Source: Paraconiothyrium sp. Pb-2020
Lineage: Eukaryota > Ascomycota > Dothideomycetes > Pleosporales > Didymosphaeriaceae
NCBI GenBank assembly: GCA_022419385.1
Contig: JAJUBI010000008.1
Span: 1,674,001 to 1,738,000 of the forward strand
Reading direction: 5' to 3'
Length of the DNA: 64,000 nucleotides
Part shown: positions 56,567 to 64,000 of the stretch, in pieces
Layout of the letters: every line of letters starts with the position of its first letter
Numbering within the stretch: position 1 is the first letter of the stretch
The notes under the pieces: generated by a model
Told to the model about the DNA's origin: nothing
The model's input: the letters and a program-made list of their open reading frames with translations, nothing else
The model's database searches: none
Position numbers and translations under genes: made by a program

Positions 56567-57870
56567 GGCGGCTCGGGGCAATTGGGCGCACGAGCAGCGC
56601 GCTGGAGGGTAGACGTATGCGCAGGCGTGGTAGGCAAGCGGCGTTGAGGCGCGTGGTCTTCACTTCCTGGGTTTCTGGGTCGGCGGATGCAAGCGGTAGG
56701 CCAGGGCAACCGAGGCACGTGGGCAGGAATGCGATGCGACGGCAAGCGCGCGGAAGCGAATGGAAGCAGCAACGGGCGCTGTGGAGGAGGCGGTAGAGGA
56801 GGTAGGGGGAGGCGTAGGAGAGAATCTGAGGAGACGGTGTGCGGTCGACAGCGGACGTAGACACATTGAGATGCCGGACAGCGCGGAGCTATGGACCATG
56901 GACCAAGCAAGCGGACCTAGCAGATCCTGGGCACGCAGCCGTGGCGTCGATGACGAGTGGCCGACAATGACATGGGCTGTGGAGAAATAGGTCTGATGGC
57001 GCTACGCGTCGTCCTGTGCCTTGCAAGCTGGCACTTGCTCGTCCGTCGCATCAATTGCAGCCCCGAGTTGGCCGGCTTGGGCGGCAGCTCGTGCCTCAAA
57101 AGAGCGGATGCGACGGCAACTGTGTCTCTGCCCACGGATCCAGCCAGGAACGGGTCTACAATATTGGAGCTAGCTTGCTTTCGAGGCTGGTCGGCGCTGG
57201 CTTGGGCGACTGTCCTGTATACGACCACGGCACATGCACGCTGTGGGACCGTTCACCACCAACCACCTGCGCACTCTGCTGCCAGGCGAGACGGCGCGTC
57301 CTGGCGCTGATGGTGGTGAGGCTGTGCTGTGCTGCGTGCTTGGCCCAGGCAGGCTGGGATAGGAAAAATGTACACAACAGCAGCCAGCGCGGCTCCGCTG
57401 CCAGCATGCTGCAGACAGGACAGGGGCTGTTTACTCGTGCTGTACCTGGCGCGGCAGGGATTCTCCAGAGACCACGCAGTCACGTTTGCATCGCCAACGC
57501 CGATGATGGTCTTACCTGACGGCGAGCGCCCCGCGACATCGCTGATGCACACCGTCCATGACGCAAAGTGACGGCCATGCACACGCGGCCCGCACAGGCG
57601 CGGCGCCTCTCGATCCGGCATCGCCTGAAGTCACATGATGTGGGGAACAAAGAATGGCTGGGCGCGCTTGCCGTTCGTGAGCTGTGGATCGCCTCCCACC
57701 GTTTGCGTGCTAGATACCCGCGCCCATCACACTAGCACTGCTCTCTTACTTTGCCATCCATTGTCTAACTGACGTTTCAGCTTGTCTTTGTGCAAGACTC
57801 TTGTGCGCCCACGTCGAGTTGACTGGAGTGCTGGGCCAGCGTTCAATCATCCTTCCGCCAACACTCCAGG
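56567..57870. promoter_or_regulatory. Divergent promoter region, CAF120-like / BAH-PHD gene
   Basis: 1.3 kb between two divergent starts. GC-rich, with overlapping domain-free frames on both strands (for example 56388-56910 and 57016-57519). It most likely holds the promoters and long leaders of both genes. Confidence 0.45.
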
Positions 57871-59343
57871 ATGTCTGCAGCAGACAATCCCCCAGCCACC
57901 CATGGAAGGCCCCATCCCAGAAGCAACACAGTACCTGGAAGCTCACTAGTCGAGTCCACCGAGGCCAGGAACAATCAAAACAAGGATTTCCATTTCCATG
58001 TTGTCCACCCCCCAAGGATCAAAGGCAAGCCCAGGGGGCTGATCAAGCCAACCAAGGTCATAGGGACCAAGCTGACATGCGGCCCAAAAATTGTTCTCGA
58101 GGCTGAAAAATGGTCTCAGATGGAGGAAGTCGTGGGTCACCAGACATACAGAGACGGTCGCGGTACCATCCAGCCTGGTGACTTTGTCTACATTAGAGCC
58201 GACCCATCGGAAAATGTAGACACCGAAGCTCTTGGCGGCGCATGGGTTGGTCAAGTCAACGGCTTTTACCAGAAATCCCGAGAGTGGGGAGGAACAGGCG
58301 AGGACCCCAGCTATTTGCGAATACATTGGTGGTACCGACCCCGGGATCTCCTTGACGGGATACATAAAGGCCACGAGATCAAAGGACCCTATCGCGGTCG
58401 CAACGAGCTGATTGCGAGCAACCACTTGGATATTGTGGATAGCGAAACCGTCGAATCGAAAGCGAAGCTCTTTCATTGGGACGAGAGCCGAGACGATTTG
58501 ATGGAGGAAAACATCCGTAAAGCACAGCATTTCCTATTCTGGCGACAGGAGCTAGATTTTCCAAAAGGAAACGTGAACGATTACAAAAACGCGAAATTTT
58601 CCCCTCTCAGGAAGTACTGTGTGGATGATAAACCCTGCAATCCGGATGACGACCTTATTCAATGCCCCAGTTGTAAAATCTGGTTGCACGAGAGATGTAT
58701 AGAAGCGGCAGCGGAGAAGGAACTGACCGATCTCCTACCACAGAGCACCACTGGCAAAAAACGCAAACGTGGACCCAGCTCACTCTCTGTTACAGCTGTA
58801 ATCAAGCGTACCAAGAATGGATACCATCCACGCCTCTTCGTCACAACGACAAGTGGAATAGGGCGGAATCCCCAGCGAAGCATCAGGTGCTTAGCGTGTG
58901 AAGTTGTTATTAGCGGGGTTGGCCACCCTGCAGAGGACTTGATTGATATCGACGATGAGGGGAGTCTAGTTGATGATTCAGACGAGGAGGAGCTCGAGAG
59001 CCACGCAGAAGATTCCCCTCATCGTGCTATGGCGGTTGAATCCGGTGGTGAAGAAGATGGCGAGCACACTTTTGAAACCCCAGAGCGCAGCATGTCCTCA
59101 GGCTACGCTAGGAGTCGCGAAGACCTCGGAGAAACCACCCTTGAAGACAGCGAGTCCGGCATAGACCCGCGTTTGGGGCACCCGAATCCGTGGGCGGAAC
59201 GTGACCCATATGATGTACCCAGCACACCAGGTTCCGCCGCTCGCCCCCGTCCACTTCCAGTCGGCCGACCAGGTACGTCTTCCGCCGCACAGCTTGCAGC
59301 TGAATCAGCTTATCGTACACCGTCTTCGAAAGACTCCCACTGA
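57871..59343 (+). CDS. BAH-PHD chromatin protein (EPR-1-like)
   Basis: Intronless, 490 aa. A BAH domain lies at about residues 90-195 (IQPGDFVYIRADPSENV, AWVGQVNGFYQ, YLRIHWWYRPRDLLDG, ELIASNHLDIVD). A PHD-type finger starts near residue 248 (KYCVDDKPCNPDDDLIQC, SCKIWLHERC); its last two ligands (RCLACEV) come only near residue 340, after an insert of about 60 residues with a basic cluster (GKKRKRGP). The C-terminus is acidic and disordered. In Neurospora, the BAH-PHD protein EPR-1 reads H3K27 trimethylation and is needed for Polycomb-type silencing; this domain order is the same. Other fungal BAH proteins exist, so orthology is probable rather than proven. The start at 57871 is the first ATG in the frame. 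Confidence 0.84.
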   Translation: MSAADNPPATHGRPHPRSNTVPGSSLVESTEARNNQNKDFHFHVVHPPRIKGKPRGLIKPTKVIGTKLTCGPKIVLEAEKWSQMEEVVGHQTYRDGRGTIQPGDFVYIRADPSENVDTEALGGAWVGQVNGFYQKSREWGGTGEDPSYLRIHWWYRPRDLLDGIHKGHEIKGPYRGRNELIASNHLDIVDSETVESKAKLFHWDESRDDLMEENIRKAQHFLFWRQELDFPKGNVNDYKNAKFSPLRKYCVDDKPCNPDDDLIQCPSCKIWLHERCIEAAAEKELTDLLPQSTTGKKRKRGPSSLSVTAVIKRTKNGYHPRLFVTTTSGIGRNPQRSIRCLACEVVISGVGHPAEDLIDIDDEGSLVDDSDEEELESHAEDSPHRAMAVESGGEEDGEHTFETPERSMSSGYARSREDLGETTLEDSESGIDPRLGHPNPWAERDPYDVPSTPGSAARPRPLPVGRPGTSSAAQLAAESAYRTPSSKDSH

Positions 59344-59970
59344 TACTACCCAGGATCCTCGCAGCCGAACGCGAGCGACCAAATTGGACCAACGCCCCTG
59401 CGCGGGCGCCTTCCAACACCATTCCGGGGGGTCCGGGAGAACATTAGCGAGTTCGAACGCGTCACCCAGATACTCTCAAGGGGTGGACGCACAAGACTAC
59501 CATCGAGGCACACTCGCTGAGGACACAGGAAGACAAGCAACGGCCCAGTCAAGGACGAGCTCCACGTGCCAGCACACACGTTATGACAGCCAATCCTATC
59601 TTACCATCAATCTCGTCAGCATCTACCTCGCCATTTACCACAAAATCTACCAAACAACATTACCTATCCGGGACACCAAAAGCAGATATCACGCAGCGTA
59701 TTTCCACCCCTTTCCCTCCCACAACCACGTACTAACGGCTGGATGACTTTCCATGTCTCATTATTCCTATCAATACCCAACATCTTTAGCAATCCAACCA
59801 TCTACTACTTTTTGGATACCAGGACGCCCAGGTTCCGGTAAAAGGTTTTATAAGCGACGGAAATCATTGGGAGATTGGCCCTCCAACGTGAGAGTATTAA
59901 GGGGACTTATTTTCGGTTTCTGTTCGTTGTTCTTACGTAGGATAATACTATCCTTATCGCAAAGCTTAGG

Positions 59971-60153
59971 CTCTCACTCGCACTCACACTTACACTCACA
60001 CTCATACTCACACTTACACTTATACTTACACTCACACTTATACTTACACTCACACCCACACTTATACACACACTCACACTTATACACACACTCACACTTA
60101 TACACACACTCACACTCATACTCAAACTCACACTCACACTCACACTCACACGC
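59971..60153. repeat. Degenerate hexamer minisatellite with an 18 bp higher-order unit
   Basis: About 30 units of the type CACTCA, CACTTA, TACTTA or TACACA, all in register. In the middle an 18 bp block (CACTCACACTTATACACA) recurs in three copies, so unit order is not random. It has strong pyrimidine/purine alternation and strand bias. Confidence 0.92.
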
Positions 60154-60370
60154 AACAAATCATTCAACAACATATACTCTAACGCACAACACACTCACTC
60201 ACGCAGACCAAAACAGTAAAATAACACTCAGTCTCAATTCACACTTCCAAGCAGCAATCTACTCTGCCCAGAACGGAGGCTAAAAGGGTATATCCACCAC
60301 CTCCCCCACCATCGCCTTCCCCTAAAAACGCCATCGCTAGATGCAAACAATGCCCGTTGTAATACACTCC

Positions 60371-60416
60371 CATCCCATCCCATGCCATCCATCCATCCAT
60401 CCACTCATCCATCCAT
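60371..60416. repeat. CATC/ATCC microsatellite
   Basis: Imperfect run of catcc and atcc units before an A tract at 60417. Located in the likely 3' UTR of TAF2. Confidence 0.8.
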
Positions 60417-60537
60417 AAAAAAAAACGACAAATTTATATCCCGGTAATCAGTAAACGCCGTAAAATGCAACTTTGGTAAACTGTACAGGTAGAGCGGAGG
60501 CGCAAAGCCGCATTGTATCGGATGGGAATCCGCCCGG

Positions 60538-63500
60538 TTAGCGCACGAGACGCGCTAGATTCGCACTGCCCACCTTCATCTTGACCATCAGACGCGGGCG
60601 CTCGCCACTCTTCTTCTCCACGGTGACCAGTTTGCGGTTGGGCGTGGATGTGCTTCCGTTCAGGTACGGCGACTCGGTAGTCGTGCGCTTCGCTGGCCGC
60701 GGATCGATGTCCGTCTGGGCCTTGCGCTTGCCGAGGGTGGCGAGTTTCTCTGGGGGGAGACGGAGCACGATGCGCTTGCTCTTTGCTTTGAGGAGGGATG
60801 AAGACGGCTTGGGGGCCTTGATCGGGTTCTTGGTTTTGAGTTTGAGCTTTGGCGGCTTGGGCGTTTCTGCGGCGGGTGTAGGGGTAGGGGTAGGGGTAGG
60901 TTTTGCGGACGCCGGTGCGGGGATAGCAGCTGGGGCTGGGGAAGGAGCAGGAGAAGGAACAAGAGCGGGAGTCGGGACCTTCGCCGGAGGAGGCTGAGGT
61001 CGAGGCTTTGCAGGTGCTGAGGTTATTTCGACACCTTCCATAGGCGTCGACGTATCAGGAGCCTGTGTCGATGCTGGAGACGGAGCTTGTGCTTGCGAAG
61101 GGGCAGGCGTGGATGCTTTCGACCCGTTGGGACTACCGCTGAAGGTAGCTGAAGATTGCACTTCAGCAACAGGCAGCTTTCGGTTGTCCTGTGATGCGGC
61201 TGGGGTAGCTCCTCGCATCGGAGTACCCGGCGCAGATTCTGATGCTGGACGTGAGGAAGTCTGAAAAGAAGCTTTGATGCTCGTAGGCAATCCATCTGGT
61301 GCTTGATCCTCTGTGCTACTCTTGCCAAAGCCCAACTTGATCGCTATCTTCGGCGGCGGCTTTACCGCCTCCTCAACCACAGCCGGCAGAACAGGCTTGG
61401 GCGGGTGCAGCATCTTGGTCCGAATGTTTCCGCCTCGGTAGAAGTGCATGCGAAGTTTACCTGGTCGCGGAGGGTCGGCACGCGCCACTTTCCAATAGCG
61501 CGGGTACTGCAGCACCACGACCATCCTGTTGATCTGGTCAACAAACATGTCGCAGATATCCAGCAGCTCAGACACGATCTGCAGGGATGATCTATTGGCC
61601 TTGAGCGCTTCCTCTAGTGCCTCTGTAAAGGCCACATTCTTGCTCAACTCAATTCTCATTGCACGGAGGGCGCCATCCAGCTTAGCGCGATCTTGTCTGT
61701 CTTTACGGCTTTGGCCTTCGTCATCCTCGTTGCCAAGGACTAGACCATCATTTGCCTCGCGCTGCCTGAGATCCTTCAGAATGATCGCGTCACCAACCGC
61801 AATTTGGCCGATCGCCAAGCCCATTATCCGGAGCAGCTGAGCTCTAAAGTACGGAGACGGGTCCGCATAGAGCTCATGGATCAAATACTTCGTGATGTTG
61901 TCCTTGGTGCAAAATGCGCCAAGACGAACAAGACACTCCCATGCCTTCAACCGAACGTTTTCTGCGTTGCCCGGCTGGCTGTAGAACAAGAATTCCGAAA
62001 TCTTAAGCGGCTTCAGACGGTTCATCATCAGCCTAACATCGCAATCAAGTGCGGTCGTGGTGAACACGTTGTTGTACGACGGAATCCATTCATCAAGGCG
62101 CTTATGGCGATCGATCTCGCCCATTGCCTTCTTCCTGAACTCAATTTCTGCTGATTGTAGCCTGAAATCGATAGAGGAATCGTCCAATATTGGATCAGCG
62201 AGACATTCAGCTAACCCTCGCATGAGCGTGGCCAGGTAAAAATCATCACTGTAAGCGTTCCCCCGATTATCGTTGTGGCGAATGATGTCCAACAGGAACT
62301 GCTTAACCACTGCAGGCGTTCTACCGTCGCGTCCCTTCACCTTAGCAATAGCCCGAGGGATTGCACACTGAACGTTGTATAGAGCTCGGTCGGTGAAATC
62401 GTTGGGTCGTGTCATATCTGAGTTCGAAACGTAGAAAAGCTTTTGGAAAGCCTTCTTAAGATGGTAAAGCCCAATAAGCTCAACCGGGCCGTCAACATGA
62501 AACTGATTCGCCAGGACTTCAGCCGCCATTGTTCGAATACCATGGAAGTACCGGGCGTCCATGAGCGTTTTGACAAGGAAACTGGAGATGATGCCGTGGC
62601 CTTGTTTCCGAGCTAAGTACTGGATGGATTCCGCCTGTGCAACAACGTCCTTGTCTTGTTGCAGCTGCGACACAAACATGTACGAGGGCATATCGGTGAT
62701 CGAAATGCGCGCGAGCCACTCAAAGTCCGCATCCACGCGGATGTACTCGTACGCTTCGTTCTCCATCTTCTGCTCGTCTTCAGTTGACCAGTCCTGAATT
62801 TTCCATTCTTCTACTTCTTCCGAATTTAAGAACAAATCGCCCAGGGAATAGATAGTGACTTCGTCCTGTTCACCAGTTGCATCACCTCCTTGCGCCTGAG
62901 CTTGTCGTTCTTTATTGAGTTTGTTACGCTTGATGCGTTTGTACTTGGTGTTGTAGGGAATCTCGGCCCTCACGTTTGATGAGTTGATTTCGATGATGTG
63001 CTCGTATGGTGTTCCGTCCGCTTCGTGTATACGAATGGTCATGGGCCCGACAAAGGCAGGCAAATCTGAGTTGGGTACGAATGATCGACTTCGCTCCTTA
63101 GCTTCCCTCATGAACGCAGAAGAGCTCAGCGGTTCATCATGTATTAGCCCACTTTGTGATTGCCTTATGGTCAGATTCACAGTCTGCCTCTTCTTGTTGA
63201 AGGTCGGATGACATTCGAATATGGGATAGCCAGCTTGATACACCCATTGCTTGAAGAAGCTGTCGAGCTTCTGGTGGCCAACCTTCTCACACAGTAAGAG
63301 GAAGGCATCCGTAGAGATGGCACCGTTGTTGAGGGAGCCACCAGCTCTATTCAGCAACAGTCTGTACAGACATCGATCCACACCATTCTTTCCACTCGTC
63401 TTCACAAGACGATTATGGAGTATAGAGAGAACAGCCAAAGCCTTTAGGTCCATGAACTCTTGTGCGCCGGGATCTAGATGAATGTATCGGCCCAGCTCAT

Positions 63501-64000
63501 ACAACGAAGGTCTCCGCACGTCCATTCGCAAGAGCTTGTCCATGGCTGCCTTCTGCCGGAATCGATGGTCATTACGTCCAAAGAGATCACGTAGGTGATA
63601 TTCCGTCATGAACCATGATGCGCCCGCTATGATCCAGTGATCGCGGGTTTCTTGTGCAATAACATCTACCCCGATCCATTGGCTGGCCACAGCGTGCACT
63701 AAAGTCCGTGTGGTATGTTCCAGTGGCTCCCAAACGCTTTCTGGATACAGCAACCGAGAGCTGCAGATGGTGAGGGCCATGGTATGGGCAGTATCATATG
63801 GCAGATCGTCCACGAACACAAGCTCATATGATTTTCCCAGTCGATATGTCTGGTAACAGTCGACGAAGCTATCCAGCGTCTTCGGTATCATCATAGCGCT
63901 ATTGCTGAGTTCGTCCTCCCTCCCCGGCAAACAGAAAGCGTGCACCCGAACGGCTTGATCTTGTAGACGGTCGCCTTCTGACTCGGTACGAAACCGCGAA
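60538..64000 (-). CDS. taf2: TFIID subunit TAF2 (partial, 5' end beyond the window)
   Basis: Large TFIID subunit that contacts Initiator DNA and stabilises TFIID on promoters. The frame is open from the stop at 60538-60540 to the window edge, about 1153 residues visible. The N-terminal part belongs to an M1 aminopeptidase-like fold (WEPLEHTTRTLVHAVASQWI, then HWIIAGASWFMTEYHL). Where active M1 enzymes have HEXXH, this protein has HAVAS, so the catalytic Glu and second His are missing, as expected for TAF2. A long helical repeat region follows (GIRTMAAEVLANQF, RAIAKVKGRDGR, PSPYFRAQLLRIMGLAIGQ). The C-terminal 250 residues are Pro/Ala/Ser/Lys-rich with a PTPTPTPTP run and end with basic stretches. 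No intron is seen in this part. The true start lies outside the window. Confidence 0.95.
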   Translation of the reverse strand, partial: SRFRTESEGDRLQDQAVRVHAFCLPGREDELSNSAMMIPKTLDSFVDCYQTYRLGKSYELVFVDDLPYDTAHTMALTICSSRLLYPESVWEPLEHTTRTLVHAVASQWIGVDVIAQETRDHWIIAGASWFMTEYHLRDLFGRNDHRFRQKAAMDKLLRMDVRRPSLYELGRYIHLDPGAQEFMDLKALAVLSILHNRLVKTSGKNGVDRCLYRLLLNRAGGSLNNGAISTDAFLLLCEKVGHQKLDSFFKQWVYQAGYPIFECHPTFNKKRQTVNLTIRQSQSGLIHDEPLSSSAFMREAKERSRSFVPNSDLPAFVGPMTIRIHEADGTPYEHIIEINSSNVRAEIPYNTKYKRIKRNKLNKERQAQAQGGDATGEQDEVTIYSLGDLFLNSEEVEEWKIQDWSTEDEQKMENEAYEYIRVDADFEWLARISITDMPSYMFVSQLQQDKDVVAQAESIQYLARKQGHGIISSFLVKTLMDARYFHGIRTMAAEVLANQFHVDGPVELIGLYHLKKAFQKLFYVSNSDMTRPNDFTDRALYNVQCAIPRAIAKVKGRDGRTPAVVKQFLLDIIRHNDNRGNAYSDDFYLATLMRGLAECLADPILDDSSIDFRLQSAEIEFRKKAMGEIDRHKRLDEWIPSYNNVFTTTALDCDVRLMMNRLKPLKISEFLFYSQPGNAENVRLKAWECLVRLGAFCTKDNITKYLIHELYADPSPYFRAQLLRIMGLAIGQIAVGDAIILKDLRQREANDGLVLGNEDDEGQSRKDRQDRAKLDGALRAMRIELSKNVAFTEALEEALKANRSSLQIVSELLDICDMFVDQINRMVVVLQYPRYWKVARADPPRPGKLRMHFYRGGNIRTKMLHPPKPVLPAVVEEAVKPPPKIAIKLGFGKSSTEDQAPDGLPTSIKASFQTSSRPASESAPGTPMRGATPAASQDNRKLPVAEVQSSATFSGSPNGSKASTPAPSQAQAPSPASTQAPDTSTPMEGVEITSAPAKPRPQPPPAKVPTPALVPSPAPSPAPAAIPAPASAKPTPTPTPTPAAETPKPPKLKLKTKNPIKAPKPSSSLLKAKSKRIVLRLPPEKLATLGKRKAQTDIDPRPAKRTTTESPYLNGSTSTPNRKLVTVEKKSGERPRLMVKMKVGSANLARLVR

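Larger units (their letters stand above)
59344..60537. other. Intergenic region with hexamer minisatellite, between convergent genes
   Basis: 1.2 kb between the BAH-PHD stop and the TAF2 stop, so mostly 3' flanking sequence. A hexamer repeat (59971-60153) makes long His/Ser/Leu or Ser/Val frames on both strands; these are composition artefacts. A CATC repeat follows at 60371-60416, then an A run. Confidence 0.6.

Noticed and set aside
59971..60153. CRISPR-like array
   Set aside because: Units are contiguous hexamers without unique spacers, and the DNA is eukaryotic.
59753..60283. Open frame of 176 codons rich in His, Ser and Leu
   Set aside because: It is produced by the hexamer repeat, which leaves open frames on both strands; there is no domain and it lies between convergent 3' ends.
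60877..60900. Telomere-like ggggta repeats
   Set aside because: They fall inside the TAF2 coding sequence and encode the Pro-Thr run on the minus strand; four units within a gene are not a telomere.

Overview
The window is nuclear DNA of a filamentous ascomycete. The genes carry short GT-AG introns (about 40-280 bp, mostly 48-65 bp). Proteins typical of this group are present: HapC, a Zn2Cys6 regulator with a fungal-specific domain, a cytochrome b5-fused fumarate reductase and dapB. The overall feel is Dothideomycetes, probably Pleosporales, but this cannot be proved from the sequence alone. There are no rRNA genes, no CRISPR array, no tRNA I can defend and no intact transposon. Exon limits were placed by hand from splice consensus, reading phase and conserved protein motifs.

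Left part (1-32 kb) is gene dense and mostly housekeeping: the CCAAT-binding subunit HapC (+); palmitoyltransferase Pfa4 (-) head to head with the ER mannosyltransferase Alg12 (+); the translation recycling factor Tma22 (-); a short Mex67/NXF-like protein that lacks the NTF2-like domain (+); vacuolar dipeptidyl aminopeptidase B (-); RNA polymerase II subunit Rpb7 (-) divergent from an Mpo1-type membrane protein (+); mitochondrial ATP synthase alpha (+); fumarate reductase with a b5 tail (+); a Cdc1/Ted1-type metallophosphoesterase (+); an ANCHR-like zinc finger protein (+); a three-exon gene broken by one TGA (+); and a small MARVEL-like four-helix membrane protein (+).

Middle part (32-47.6 kb) is gene poor. 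It contains a large seven-exon Zn2Cys6 transcription factor (-) and the cytosolic iron-sulfur targeting factor Cia2 (+), separated by kilobases in which I see no convincing gene.

From 47.6 to 51.1 kb lie three intronless membrane-protein genes in tandem, all on the + strand. The second and third are clear paralogues. Each is built from two repeats of a helix - ELSxPW - helix unit, and they share a conserved C-terminal motif that the first gene also carries. I recognise no family for them; they are the best candidate for something undescribed.

Right part (52-64 kb): a CAF120/SKG3-type PH-domain protein (-), divergent from a BAH-PHD chromatin protein (+) that resembles the EPR-1 type of H3K27me3 reader; a degenerate hexamer minisatellite; and the 3' part of TAF2 (-), which runs off the window edge. 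Several genes fall into broad themes: ER and secretory pathway (pfa4, alg12, Cdc1/Ted1-like), mitochondrial or redox energy metabolism (atp1, fumarate reductase), and transcription and chromatin (hapC, rpb7, TAF2, BAH-PHD, CAF120-like). No operon-like logic is implied.
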